Assembly (NCBI RefSeq): GCF_037044555.1
Contig: NZ_CP146276.1
Location: forward strand, 62,001-126,000
Origin: Pelagibacterium nitratireducens
GTDB taxonomy: Bacteria > Pseudomonadota > Alphaproteobacteria > Rhizobiales > Devosiaceae
Reading direction: 5' to 3'
Length of the DNA stretch: 64,000 bases
The notes beneath the pieces were generated by a model, which saw only the letters and a list, made by a program, of their open reading frames with translations, was not told the origin of the DNA and made no database searches. How positions within the stretch are numbered: the first letter of the stretch is position 1; each line of letters opens with the position of its first letter. Positions 1 through 8,786 of this stretch are shown here, piece by piece. The translations under genes and the position numbers were made by a program.

Positions 1-1158
1 TCGTCCGGCCTGCGCCGGTTTTTCTGGCTGCTGGCGCCCCTGCTGGTGCTGGCCATTGCCATTATCTGGGTTGCTGCGGCAGACCCGCTTCGAAGCTTCA
101 ACAATGGCGCCCCTCCGGTCGAAGCGATCACCTTTGAGAGGACGGTCCTGAATGACGGTGGCATCCAGGTCCAGGTCCGTGCCGGCGGCTCCGAGGACAT
201 GACGGTCGCGCAGGTCCAGGTAGACGACGCCTATTGGGATTTCGCCATGACCCCCTCCGGCCCGCTGGCGCGCGGATCGACCGCATGGATAGACATTCCC
301 TATCCCTGGGTGCTGGGCGAAGCGCACCGTGTCAAACTGATGACCAATACCGGCGCTACCTTCGAGCACGAAATCGCCGTCGCGGTGCACACGCCGGTTG
401 CCACCCAAAGACAACTCCTCCAGCAGGCCGTGGTCGGTGCGATCGTCGGTATTTTGCCTGTCGCCATCGGTTTGATGTTCTATCCGGCCATGCGCAACAT
501 GGGCACGTCAGGCATGGGTTTCGTGCTGGCCCTCACAGTGGGCTTACTCGCCTTCCTGCTCGTCGACATGACCCTCGAGGCGTTGGAGTTGGCTGCCGAG
601 TCGGCGCCTCTTTTCCAGGGGCCGGCAATGGTCATCCTCGCGGCTCTGGCGACGTTCCTGATTCTCATGGGTATCAGCCGCCGCGGCGGGCGGCCCGAAG
701 GGCTGGCTTTGGCATTTTACATCGCCTTCGGGATCGGCCTGCACAATTTTGGAGAGGGCCTCGCCATTGGCGCAGCCTTCGCCGCTGGCTCTGCAGGTCT
801 CGGGACCTTCCTCGTTCTCGGTTTCGCCATTCACAATGTCACCGAGGGTATCGGCATTGCCGCTCCCATCGTTCGACAAAAGCCACCGCTTTGGGCCTTC
901 GGTGCCCTTACATTGGTCGCTGGTGCACCTGCGGTTTTTGGCATGTGGATCGGCAGCCTCGCCTACGGCTCCCAATGGTCAGCCCTCGCCCTGGGGGTTG
1001 GGGCCGGTGCCATTCTCCAAGTGATCGTCGAAGTGAGCGCCTTTTTCCTGCGCAGCAGCGGGGGCCGGGGGCCATCCTGGTTATCGCCGCCGGTCCTGTC
1101 GGGCTTTCTGGTCGGCGTGGCGTTCATGTACGTCACAGCTGCCGCCATCAAGGTGTAG
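1..1158 (+). CDS. ZIP-family metal transporter (5' end outside the window)
   Basis: The reading frame is open from base 1, so the true start may lie upstream; a GTG at 46 is the first start-like codon inside. The visible protein has an N-terminal hydrophobic segment, a soluble domain of about 100 residues (to about residue 120 counted from the GTG), then about eight hydrophobic segments. Two ZIP signatures are present: HNFGEG near residue 233 and HNVTEG near residue 262, which supply the His/Glu metal ligands of ZIP transporters. It probably moves divalent metal across the inner membrane; the metal cannot be told from sequence. The extra N-terminal soluble domain is not part of a minimal ZIP protein. 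It is separated from the tra genes by about 470 bp and is probably not part of the conjugation functions. Confidence 0.75.
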   Translation, partial: SSGLRRFFWLLAPLLVLAIAIIWVAAADPLRSFNNGAPPVEAITFERTVLNDGGIQVQVRAGGSEDMTVAQVQVDDAYWDFAMTPSGPLARGSTAWIDIPYPWVLGEAHRVKLMTNTGATFEHEIAVAVHTPVATQRQLLQQAVVGAIVGILPVAIGLMFYPAMRNMGTSGMGFVLALTVGLLAFLLVDMTLEALELAAESAPLFQGPAMVILAALATFLILMGISRRGGRPEGLALAFYIAFGIGLHNFGEGLAIGAAFAAGSAGLGTFLVLGFAIHNVTEGIGIAAPIVRQKPPLWAFGALTLVAGAPAVFGMWIGSLAYGSQWSALALGVGAGAILQVIVEVSAFFLRSSGGRGPSWLSPPVLSGFLVGVAFMYVTAAAIKV

Positions 1159-1632
1159 CGGGAGCCCCATCGATTGAAAGGCGACGCTTTTGCGGGCACT
1201 CCTGCTGTATTCATTCTGCACAAGCGCAACGCAACACTTGTGAATGTCATGTTTCTCGTTGGCTCCACTCCCTTTCATGAAGATTTTTGGGACCGTGCTT
1301 CGGCGCAATTGGCAAGACCTATGGAGGAGGCTACCTCTTTTCGCCGTGAATTGCCGCTTGGTAGCGCGCGTCCGACGTCCGCTTTTAGTCGACCGCTGAA
1401 GCGGCAAACCTGTCTGATTTGGTGAAGGTTCAACCGCAATCCGCGCATGGAAACCGTGTGGCAAACTCTGCTGCGACCGCGGCAGTCGGCAATCCAGTCA
1501 TCGGCCAAGTGTATGAAGCGCAGGGCTACTTCGCGGGTCAGGTCACGCCGGATTGGATCGCCATCCCAAATCCGGTTTTCAGCCGGTTTGCATTGAAGGT
1601 GCAGAGCAAGATGGTGACGATGATATGGCTGT
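1159..1632. other. intergenic stretch without a convincing gene
   Basis: This 474-bp gap lies between the 3' end of the ZIP gene and the 3' end of traH, so two convergent units meet here. The open frames in it are short, overlap in several frames and show no family resemblance. I see no clear repeat or hairpin with a T-run. Confidence 0.5.
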
Positions 1633-2265
1633 TCATTGGCTCGAGGGAGGCTCCTGATTGTGGACACGGATGCCGGATAGATCAATTCGGATAGAAGCGG
1701 AGTTGGGGTCCTGATAGCTAAAGGGCGGCTCCGACGGCCCCGCCTCGGCCTCAGCCTGGGCGGCATCGCCGGTTCCGGGTTCCGCCTGCGCCGTCGAGCG
1801 CTCGGGCGCCATGACCTCGACTTCCGGATCTTCGGCATAGAAGATGCGTTCGCCCTCGAACCAGCCGGTGCGATAGGCATAGATTGCGTCCTCAAAGGCC
1901 GGTTCAGCCGGACCGCCATACCATTGCGTCACCACGCGCAGCACCTTGTCGAAAAGCTCGGTGCCCATGCGCAGGTTTTCGCAACTGTCGAACAGCTCAT
2001 GGCTGATCTGGCTCGGATCAGTCACACCCAAACCGGCTGGGTATTGCGTTACCCCGACGCGCACATTCGCCTGCCCTACCCACTCCCGCGTCGTCTCAAC
2101 GGCCTGCTCGATCGTCTCGGGCTTGGGTACGAGGATTGTGCGCTTGCCTTGGGAAACATGGATGGTCAGATGGTCGGAAGCGTTCATTTCGGAAACGAAC
2201 TGCTGAACAATTTCGACCTCAAGCCGGGGATCAGCACAGAGCTGGATCAATTCAGGATCGATCAT
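1633..2265 (-). CDS. traH: TraH-type conjugal transfer protein
   Basis: This 210-residue protein is the last gene of a traA-traF-traB-traH series, the order known from Ti and Sym plasmids. The N-terminal 140 residues are compact and match the TraH pattern (starts MIDPELIQLCADP). The C-terminal 70 residues are low-complexity, rich in Ala, Glu and Pro, and probably disordered. The start at 2265 is supported by a very strong Shine-Dalgarno, AAGGAGG, a few bases upstream. It begins 10 bp after the traB stop, so it is in the same operon. The biochemical role of TraH is not established; it is dispensable or accessory in some Ti systems. Confidence 0.8.
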   Translation of the reverse strand: MIDPELIQLCADPRLEVEIVQQFVSEMNASDHLTIHVSQGKRTILVPKPETIEQAVETTREWVGQANVRVGVTQYPAGLGVTDPSQISHELFDSCENLRMGTELFDKVLRVVTQWYGGPAEPAFEDAIYAYRTGWFEGERIFYAEDPEVEVMAPERSTAQAEPGTGDAAQAEAEAGPSEPPFSYQDPNSASIRIDLSGIRVHNQEPPSSQ

Positions 2266-2275
2266 CGGGCCCTCC

Positions 2276-3499
2276 TTAATGGTTGAAAGCCATTACCAGT
2301 GGCACGCCGAAAAGCGCGGCCCACGCCTCGGCGCTCGCCTTCTGAATGGCGACGATGTTGGTATCACCCGTCCACCAGCCGTTCCCCGTCGCAACGATGA
2401 CCTCCGGGCCAAACAGCATGGATTGCAGGATCGGCCAGATAACGAGTTGTTCGTAGCAGATGAGCGGCGCTATCGAAACGCCGGCAAAGTCAACGACCGG
2501 ATTGGCGAAGAAATGCGCATTCGCCCCCCCTGTAGTCCAAGGCTGCCACATGGAGATCGGCACAGGCATTCGCTCATAATAGATGACCTCGCTGCCCTCT
2601 CCGGACACTTGCACCATGACGTTATCGTAGCCGGAGTGGTCGATGACAATTGCACCGCCATTGATCATCACATCGGTTCCGGCCAACTCGCGGGTCCACA
2701 GGCGCTCGGTAGTCGCGGTCCAGATTCCGAATGCGCTTTCGGGCAAAACAACAACGCTTGCCCCCTGCCCTGCGGCCTCCTTCACCATGGCGATGGTCGC
2801 CATGTGCTGCGCATAGTCGGCGTACTGGCCCGCTTCACTGAACTGGAAGCTCGTATCGATCCCTTGCCAGCCTTCCGGCACTGTCGGCAGGGTCCAGCTT
2901 GCGGCGGACCATGCGAACGCTCCTCCCAGGGCGAGCGCGGCGATCGGCCATAATCTCGTCGTCATGATGAGAAGGCCAGTCGCTGTCGCTGCAAGGCCGA
3001 ACCAGCCCCAGCCGGGAAACAAGACGCCGGCCGCCGTGATCGGGCTCGCCCATCCGGCTATGCCGAATGGTGGCAAGCTCATGAGGATCGTGGCTATCGC
3101 GTAGCGAATGGGGCGCTGCCACCCTGCCTTTCGAGTCCAGACAATGGTGTGAACCGCAACAAACATGAGTGAGGCCAACAGCCAAAGCACAAGGCCCATC
3201 CCCATATCCGAACCGTAGAAGATCGCGACGCCTTCGGGCAGGCCGCGCGATGCGGCGAGGAAATGGGCAAGAGCGACAAGCGCGGCAACGGCGCGCGACG
3301 GTGCGAAGGCCCAAAGCGCCGGGAAAAGAACGCCGGCAGCAAGGGCGAGTGTATGACCGCTCCACCCGACGGCTCCGGTGAAGATCCCGCCCGCAATGAA
3401 TGCGGCCGAAAGCGCGATGCTACGGGGCGAAGGTGAAAACTTCGCGGGCAAGCCCAAGTGTCCCCTCGGCCGGGAGCGGCCCGAAATAGCGTGAGTCAT
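2276..3499 (-). CDS. traB: TraB, membrane protein of the conjugal transfer operon with a CN-hydrolase-like domain
   Basis: The protein has about six hydrophobic segments in its first half and a carbon-nitrogen-hydrolase-like second half, the layout of apolipoprotein N-acyltransferase and of Ti-plasmid TraB. The motif VVLPESAFG carries the expected catalytic Glu and PLICYEQ the expected Cys. At the place of the catalytic Lys (usually K in a KxxLVP-like motif) I read YYERMPVP, so the Lys appears to be missing. The frame is open back to 3739, but residues before the ATG at 3499 are the shadow of traF; 3499 is preferred and overlaps traF by about 80 bp. A TTG near 3457 is an alternative. It is thought to assist pilus or mating-pair maturation in the inner membrane. 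Confidence 0.8.
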   Translation of the reverse strand: MTHAISGRSRPRGHLGLPAKFSPSPRSIALSAAFIAGGIFTGAVGWSGHTLALAAGVLFPALWAFAPSRAVAALVALAHFLAASRGLPEGVAIFYGSDMGMGLVLWLLASLMFVAVHTIVWTRKAGWQRPIRYAIATILMSLPPFGIAGWASPITAAGVLFPGWGWFGLAATATGLLIMTTRLWPIAALALGGAFAWSAASWTLPTVPEGWQGIDTSFQFSEAGQYADYAQHMATIAMVKEAAGQGASVVVLPESAFGIWTATTERLWTRELAGTDVMINGGAIVIDHSGYDNVMVQVSGEGSEVIYYERMPVPISMWQPWTTGGANAHFFANPVVDFAGVSIAPLICYEQLVIWPILQSMLFGPEVIVATGNGWWTGDTNIVAIQKASAEAWAALFGVPLVMAFNH

Positions 3500-3947
3500 A
3501 GGAACCGACAAAATCTGAGTGAACAAAAAGCGCGCCCGTTTCCACGGTCCCGCCGCCATGAACCGGCATTGCCCGCCCCTCGGCATCTGCCTCGAGGACG
3601 GCGGAGTGTGGAAGCGGCGTGCCGTCAATGATGACCTGGCCGTCAACCTCGACCGTTTGTCCGGAAAGGGCGACCACGGTTTTGATGAGCGGTCCAGATC
3701 CCGAAGGGCATAGGCCGCGCGGCAGATATCCGCGTTCAAGCGCCAGCTCGGCCGCCGCGCCCGGTGGCGGGCAGATAAATATTCGGTCCCCTACCCTCAC
3801 CTCGCGGTCCAGCGGCTCAATACGCCACAAGCCGTAGGCGTAGCTGGGCGTGAAATTGACGCGATAGCCCCCAAAGGCGAAGGCGGCCGCCATAGAACCG
3901 AGAACGACGACGCCGATGACGGCGATAGCAGCGCGCCGGCTGGTCAT
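3420..3947 (-). CDS. traF: TraF, signal-peptidase-like conjugal transfer protease
   Basis: This 175-residue protein has one N-terminal hydrophobic segment (about residues 7-26) followed by an S26-type peptidase domain. The probable nucleophile is Ser35 in TPSYAYGLW and the general base Lys89 in LIKTVVAL, with the later YFGP region of the family also visible. RP4 and Ti TraF proteins process and cyclise or mature the TrbC pilin, so its likely substrate is the TrbC encoded at 56366. It starts within the last bases of traA (4-bp ATGA-type overlap), which implies translational coupling. Confidence 0.88.
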   Translation of the reverse strand: MTSRRAAIAVIGVVVLGSMAAAFAFGGYRVNFTPSYAYGLWRIEPLDREVRVGDRIFICPPPGAAAELALERGYLPRGLCPSGSGPLIKTVVALSGQTVEVDGQVIIDGTPLPHSAVLEADAEGRAMPVHGGGTVETGALFVHSDFVGSYDSRYFGPLPAEGTLGLAREVFTFAP

Positions 3948-6900
3948 CGCGTCATCCCCTGATCGCGGGTTTGCGTCTGCGCCCGGGCTTGCTGTCGGGC
4001 CTGCTTCTGCTCATGGGCCGCGATCTGCTGGCTGGCATGGAACAGGGGCCATGCCGCTGCCAGCTTCGCCCGGTCGCCTTCGGTCACCTTCGACGCCGCC
4101 GCCTCAAAGGCTGGTCCACTCGGCTCTTTCGATGCGAAGGCGCGCTTGCCGAACTTTTCGTCCAGGGACGTGTTGAGCCGGTCGATCTCCCCTTTGACCA
4201 TCTTGTCGGCCAGGGCGTAGGCCATGCCGGAATCGATATCGTTGCGGTCGATCGCGTCTCGCACACGCTCCAAGACACCGTTCCCTGCCGACGAAATTGC
4301 CGGGACGTCGATGCGCTGAAGATCCCGCTCACGCGAAAGCTCGACCGTGCGAAGGTCCGCAATCTCGGCGCGCAACCGGACATAGTTGCCGATCTGATCA
4401 CGAAGCGCCGGCACGTTGTTGATGGCACGATCCCGCTCGGCCTTGGCGGCGCTCGATGCAAACAGGCCGGCTTTGCCGCGCAACGGGCCATAGGCTTCTG
4501 GATCACGGCCAAGCTGATTGCTGATCGCCTCGGCCGCCGCCCGGTCGCCCTGCAGGGCTTTTTCGAGCCCCATCGAGGCGATGGCCTCCTGCGGCTTCTC
4601 ATAGACGTTGTTCATGCGGTCCTGAATCTGCGTCCAGTGGACGGTGAGTTGAGCATCTGACTGCATCTTTGCCTCCGCGGCTTGGGGGATCGAAAGTCGC
4701 CACGTCGCGCGGCCGCGCAACCATGGCTGTGAGGGTGCAGGCATTGCCTGCGCGACAATTGTGCGGTCACGGCCAAACCGCTCGACAAAGGCCGCAAGCT
4801 TGCGACTGGCGGCGGCGAGGCGGTCACGCTGACGTGCCAGCCAGCGGGTTTGATTGACGGCCGCGGCCTTCATGACGCGAGCGCCATGCATCCCGCGACG
4901 GGTCGCATAGGCCACGGCCTGGCCGTAGAGTTTCGAGCCGACGAAATCGAGCGTCGTGGATTTGGCGGCCGAACGCGACATGCGCGCGACGAGCTGGCCA
5001 AACAAAGCTGACTTTTCAGGCTCTCTCGCAAGGCGGGCGGCGCGATCTGCAACTGTTTCCAGCCGGATCGCTTCCCACACATTGCGCTCCACAAGACGTT
5101 CCTCGAGCCGTGTCGCCCCGGTCGCGGCATCCTTGACCGGAACCTTTACAGTCACTTCCTCCGTACCACTGCGGCGAAGCGAAACCGTGTCGCCTGTCTC
5201 GGCCCCTGCCCTCGCTATGGCCTGCGGAAGTGCCACGCCCCAAAGCCGGTGAATGACACCATCGGGGGTTTTCACATCGGCATAAGGGGTGGGCTTGGCA
5301 TCGGGATCGTCACCGAACCCCGCCTCGCCCTTTTCGACCAGCTCGCCGGTGACACCCTGCGCATGGTCGACTTTGCCGGGGCGGCGGAACAGGATCTCGG
5401 CGCCCACGGCAGCAAGCGCCGGGTCGCCCGCCTCAATGACATTGGCGGTCCAGACATTGCGCTCGGCAAGACGTTCCTCGAAACGCTTCTCGCCGGTTGC
5501 TTCGTCCACGACGGCAACTCGAACCGTAACCTCTTCCGTGCCGTCCTGGCGCAGCGTGATCGTGTCACCAATCCGGGCATTGGCATTGCCAGTCGCCTCC
5601 GGCAAGCTCACGCCCCAAAGCCGATGTGTGATCCCGGCCAGGTCGCGCAAATCGACATAGGGCGTCGGCCTGGCGTCCTCCGCATCGTGGAACTTAGCCT
5701 CCCCTGCGTCGATCATCTGGCCGGTAACACCAGCAGCATGATCGACGCGGACCGAACGTTTGAACTCGTCGGCACCTGCATAAAGCTGAACCTCGTCACG
5801 GTGCCGGGTGAGCGCCACATAGGTCAGGTGACGATCGAACATGGATGACGCCAGGACCTTCACCTTGTCGATGGTAACGCCCTGGCTCTTGTGGATCGTG
5901 GTGGCGTAGCCGTGATCGATCTTGGAATAGATATGCTGCTCGATCGTGACGCGGCGCGTCCCTTCCCCACTACGTGGGTCCCCACTCTGTGGGTCGCCAA
6001 CCTCGGCAATGATCTTGCCGCGCTCGGCCTCGACGACACGGCCGATCATGCCGTTCATAACGCCAAGCGAACCTTCGTTTTCCAGGAACACGATCTGGTC
6101 GCCGGCTGCGAAATTGCGCACGCCACTGGCCGTTCGGAACGCATGGCCTTCCTCGATCAGCCCTTTCGCGCGCAAGCCTTCGCGGGCGAGCGCATTGAGC
6201 GCCGCCACGTCCCTGTGCATGAAAGCCATCATGAGGGTGGTGCGGTTCGGATCGTAATCGGCAACCCAATCGCCCACCATGGACGCAATAGCCTCGTCCT
6301 TGGTGGCCTTCTCGATGATATGTCCCTTCTCCTGATAGGCCGCCAAAGCATCGCTCACATTGCCTCGTGCCAGGGCCATGGACGCATCGCGCATCCACTG
6401 CTCACGCTGGCGGTAGATGGTCGAAAGCTCGGCAAAACCGATCTGTTCGGACAGGGCTCGGAACGCTCCGCCCGCCTCGATCGGTTGAAGCTGGTCGGCA
6501 TCGCCAACCAGAACGATCTTTGCTCCGGCATGAGCTGCGGCCGATATGAAATTGGCCATCTGGCGCGAGGACACCATGCCCGCTTCGTCCATGACGAAGA
6601 CGGTCTTGTCGTCCAGCTTCAAGCGGCCCTGCTCCCATTGGAGCGCCCAGGACGCGAGCGTTCGGCTTTCAATGCCGGCCTCCTTTTGAAGCCCCTCGGC
6701 GGCCTTACCGGCCAGCGCGCCACCCACGACGCGATAGCCGAATGCTTCCCAAATTTCCCGCGCCGCTTTCATCATCGTTGTTTTGCCTGCACCGGCGCGA
6801 CCGACGACCAGCGCGAGCCGTTCATTGCCGGTTGCAAGCTCGATGGCGTTGCGCTGCTCATCGGAAAGCTGGCGATGATTTGCCAGAACCTCGTTGCGGA

Positions 6901-8011
6901 TATGGACCTCGGCGCCGAACGCACCATGCGTCGAAAGATGCACCGCCTGCCGGGACATGGCGTCCTCGATCCGCACCATCTCCCGCGTGGCGAATTGTGC
7001 CGGCCGCACTTCGCCGGTCTCAAAATCGACGCCCTCGCTGGCGAGCATGACAAGCTCCGGGCTTGCCATGATCTGCGCCAACAGGTTCTGAAACTGCTGA
7101 CCATCATCAATCCAGCGATGCAGATGCTTGGCGATATCGCGCTCGTCAAAGACGCTCTTTTCCCGCGATAGGGCATCAATCACGATCCCCGGTCGGCGGG
7201 CGATCCGGGCGGCATTATCCCGACGCAAATCCTCATGAAGCGCCATGCGATCAAGGTCGACTTCGCGACCTTGCGCCAGCGCCTCCTTGGCAATGTTCCG
7301 CGTCCGAATGCCAATCTTTCCCTGTGGCGTAAGGTCGATGCCCTGCTCGGCATAGGAGCGGTGATCGACGCGCGCATCGATGCCGTGTTGGGCAAGATGG
7401 ACATTCTGAACCTGAGCCCAGGCCGCGCGCATCTCGTTGAGGGTTCCACGATCACCGGCCCACAGCCGGTATTGAATCTTGCCGTTCTTGCCGCGCTGAG
7501 GGTTCCCGTAATTGTCGAGAACCGGCACCTTCTTCGCTCCGAAACCCTCTTGGGTGAGCGGGCGCAAGGTCGTCATGATATGAACGTGCGGATTAGCTTC
7601 GACATCGTGATAGACCCAATCGGCCACCATTCCCCGGAGCAACATCTGCTGCCCAATGAAGTCGCGCACCAGCTCAATGTTCTGATCCTTGGTCAGCTCC
7701 TTCGGCAGCGCCAGGACGAACTCTTTCGAGAGCTGCGCGTCACGCCGCGTCTCGAAATCTTCGACCATGTTCCAGAACGCCTCTGAAACCTCGACGGCGC
7801 TGCGGCCCTCCATCATCGAGTGCAACCACTCTGGCGCATCCTCTGGGGCCATGAACTCCGAATAGGCGACATTCTTCTTGTTCGAAAAGTCCGCAACGCG
7901 GTCCTCTCGCTCAAACTCCATACGGGCGGCGTGCCGGTAGGCAGCGGCGGCCACAGCGCTGCGGCCCTCGCCTCGGCTGATGACTTGGCTTTCAAGGTGG
8001 TAGATCGCCAT
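3944..8011 (-). CDS. traA: TraA relaxase-helicase (MobA/MobL nickase fused to a TraI-like helicase)
   Basis: This 1355-residue protein is the relaxase of the plasmid. The first 250 residues are a MobA/MobL domain with a His triad around NPHVHIMTT. A superfamily I helicase follows, with Walker A GRAGAGKTT near residue 405, FVMDEAGM (Walker B) and VLVGDADQLQP. The C-terminal third contains two copies of a domain of about 94 residues (761-854 and 886-979), each with HRLWGV, GTEEVTV and ending in ERNVW. This helps explain why the protein is longer than the roughly 1100 residues usual for Ti TraA. It should nick at the oriT mapped 80 bp upstream, stay bound to the 5' end and unwind the plasmid. 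ATG at 8011 is the only sensible start. Confidence 0.93.
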   Translation of the reverse strand: MAIYHLESQVISRGEGRSAVAAAAYRHAARMEFEREDRVADFSNKKNVAYSEFMAPEDAPEWLHSMMEGRSAVEVSEAFWNMVEDFETRRDAQLSKEFVLALPKELTKDQNIELVRDFIGQQMLLRGMVADWVYHDVEANPHVHIMTTLRPLTQEGFGAKKVPVLDNYGNPQRGKNGKIQYRLWAGDRGTLNEMRAAWAQVQNVHLAQHGIDARVDHRSYAEQGIDLTPQGKIGIRTRNIAKEALAQGREVDLDRMALHEDLRRDNAARIARRPGIVIDALSREKSVFDERDIAKHLHRWIDDGQQFQNLLAQIMASPELVMLASEGVDFETGEVRPAQFATREMVRIEDAMSRQAVHLSTHGAFGAEVHIRNEVLANHRQLSDEQRNAIELATGNERLALVVGRAGAGKTTMMKAAREIWEAFGYRVVGGALAGKAAEGLQKEAGIESRTLASWALQWEQGRLKLDDKTVFVMDEAGMVSSRQMANFISAAAHAGAKIVLVGDADQLQPIEAGGAFRALSEQIGFAELSTIYRQREQWMRDASMALARGNVSDALAAYQEKGHIIEKATKDEAIASMVGDWVADYDPNRTTLMMAFMHRDVAALNALAREGLRAKGLIEEGHAFRTASGVRNFAAGDQIVFLENEGSLGVMNGMIGRVVEAERGKIIAEVGDPQSGDPRSGEGTRRVTIEQHIYSKIDHGYATTIHKSQGVTIDKVKVLASSMFDRHLTYVALTRHRDEVQLYAGADEFKRSVRVDHAAGVTGQMIDAGEAKFHDAEDARPTPYVDLRDLAGITHRLWGVSLPEATGNANARIGDTITLRQDGTEEVTVRVAVVDEATGEKRFEERLAERNVWTANVIEAGDPALAAVGAEILFRRPGKVDHAQGVTGELVEKGEAGFGDDPDAKPTPYADVKTPDGVIHRLWGVALPQAIARAGAETGDTVSLRRSGTEEVTVKVPVKDAATGATRLEERLVERNVWEAIRLETVADRAARLAREPEKSALFGQLVARMSRSAAKSTTLDFVGSKLYGQAVAYATRRGMHGARVMKAAAVNQTRWLARQRDRLAAASRKLAAFVERFGRDRTIVAQAMPAPSQPWLRGRATWRLSIPQAAEAKMQSDAQLTVHWTQIQDRMNNVYEKPQEAIASMGLEKALQGDRAAAEAISNQLGRDPEAYGPLRGKAGLFASSAAKAERDRAINNVPALRDQIGNYVRLRAEIADLRTVELSRERDLQRIDVPAISSAGNGVLERVRDAIDRNDIDSGMAYALADKMVKGEIDRLNTSLDEKFGKRAFASKEPSGPAFEAAASKVTEGDRAKLAAAWPLFHASQQIAAHEQKQARQQARAQTQTRDQGMTR

Positions 8012-8090
8012 TAGCCCTCGCCCGGCGCAGAAGCGCCCTCAAGCTGGCGGGGGTGGAAAGGCGAACACGGCAATCAAGCCTCCCGGCGCA

Positions 8091-8122
8091 CGTCGCGAAG
8101 CGACGTATAAGCGCGCCCTTGG
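8091..8122. other. oriT: oriT core with nic region (Ti/IncQ type)
   Basis: A perfect 6-bp inverted repeat, CGTCGC-GAA-GCGACG (8091-8105), is followed directly by TATAAGCGCGCCCTTGG (8106-8122). A hairpin followed by TAAGTGCGCCCT is the known layout of IncQ and Ti-type oriT. By that analogy nicking should occur within GCGCG/CCC at about 8115-8117 and the plus strand reading towards traC would be transferred first. It lies exactly between the divergent traA and traC genes, where Ti-type oriT is found. Confidence 0.85.
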
Positions 8123-8171
8123 ACCATTCTTCGAATGGCGGGATTTGTCGCAGACCTCATCGGTCTGCGCC

Positions 8172-8191
8172 TACTGTGGATTTCCACAGGT
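8172..8191. promoter_or_regulatory. lux-box-like site in the traA/traC divergent promoter region
   Basis: The sequence TACTGTGGATTTCCACAGGT is a near-perfect 20-bp dyad (CTGTGG...CCACAG) and resembles the lux box consensus ACCTGT-N8-ACAGGT. It ends 73 bp before the traC start. Two related sites lie before repA (53676) and luxI (54670). The likely binder is the LuxR-type protein encoded at 53840-54601. Confidence 0.65.
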
Positions 8192-8263
8192 GCGCGCCAT
8201 GCTTCCAATCGGGCAGTGTCCAGGCGAAGAACTACGCTTTTCGAAACAGGAGACACACCGCAT

Positions 8264-8512
8264 ATGAGACGTTCCTCGTCAGGCATCCGCGAAGAGATCG
8301 AACGGCTTCAGGAGCAGCTGAAACTCGCAGAAGCGAAAGAGGCCGAGCGCATCGGCCGGCTGGCGATGAAGGCGGGATTGGGCGATGTCAGTGTCGACGA
8401 CGCGGCGATTCTGAAGGGGTTTAAAGAACTCACCGTGCGATTTCAGAAGCAGGCCGAAACGCCCACGGGCGACCGGGCTTCTGGTGCTCAAACGAGCCGT
8501 TCTGATGCATGA
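8264..8512 (+). CDS. traC: TraC, small conjugal transfer accessory protein
   Basis: This 82-residue protein starts with RRSSSGIREEIERLQEQL, a heptad-like helix, and continues with a helical region (RLAMKAGLGDVSVDD). Size, position next to oriT and order traC-traD-traG match Ti-type plasmids, where TraC is a relaxosome or oriT accessory. The ATG at 8264 has AGGAG about 12 bp upstream; an in-frame extension to 8135 covers the lux-box region and is unlikely to be translated. The stop overlaps the start region of traD. Confidence 0.78.
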   Translation: MRRSSSGIREEIERLQEQLKLAEAKEAERIGRLAMKAGLGDVSVDDAAILKGFKELTVRFQKQAETPTGDRASGAQTSRSDA

Positions 8513-8786
8513 GCGGCGCTATCAGGCATCGCAAACAAACGCGCGGAAAAAGGATGCACGAGAGAAAATCCAGCTCGGCGGCCTTGTCGTCAAGGCTGGG
8601 CTTCGGCACGAAGACCGGGCCCTGATCCTCGGTGCACTCGTTGATGCGGCTTGTCGCATCAACGACGGGGCCGAACGGACACGCCTGATGGCCATTGGAA
8701 AGGCAGAGTTCAACAATGACAGCAAAGAGGCTGGCGCTGCTGATCGTCCCGGCGGCGCTAATGATCGGAGCGGTTCTGGCGCTTAG
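8505..8786 (+). CDS. traD: TraD, small conjugal transfer protein
   Basis: The protein has 93 residues from the ATG at 8505, which overlaps the traC stop (coupled translation); a GTG at 8484 in the same frame is an alternative. The core ARKKDAREKIQLGGLVVKAGLR is the recognisable signature of the small Ti-type TraD family (ParG/Arc-like accessory size). The C-terminal tail (after about residue 70) overlaps the start of traG in another frame. Its role is probably in the relaxosome; no catalytic motif is visible. Confidence 0.78.
   Translation: MHERRYQASQTNARKKDAREKIQLGGLVVKAGLRHEDRALILGALVDAACRINDGAERTRLMAIGKAEFNNDSKEAGAADRPGGANDRSGSGA

Noticed and set aside
234-1280. Long plus-strand frame of 348 residues over the ZIP gene
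   Set aside because: It is Arg- and His-rich, has no family resemblance and is a +1 shadow of the ZIP transporter frame.
5891-7171. Plus-strand frame of 426 residues inside traA
   Set aside because: It is antisense to the helicase domain of TraA, which has all expected motifs; GC-rich antisense frames of this length are common here.
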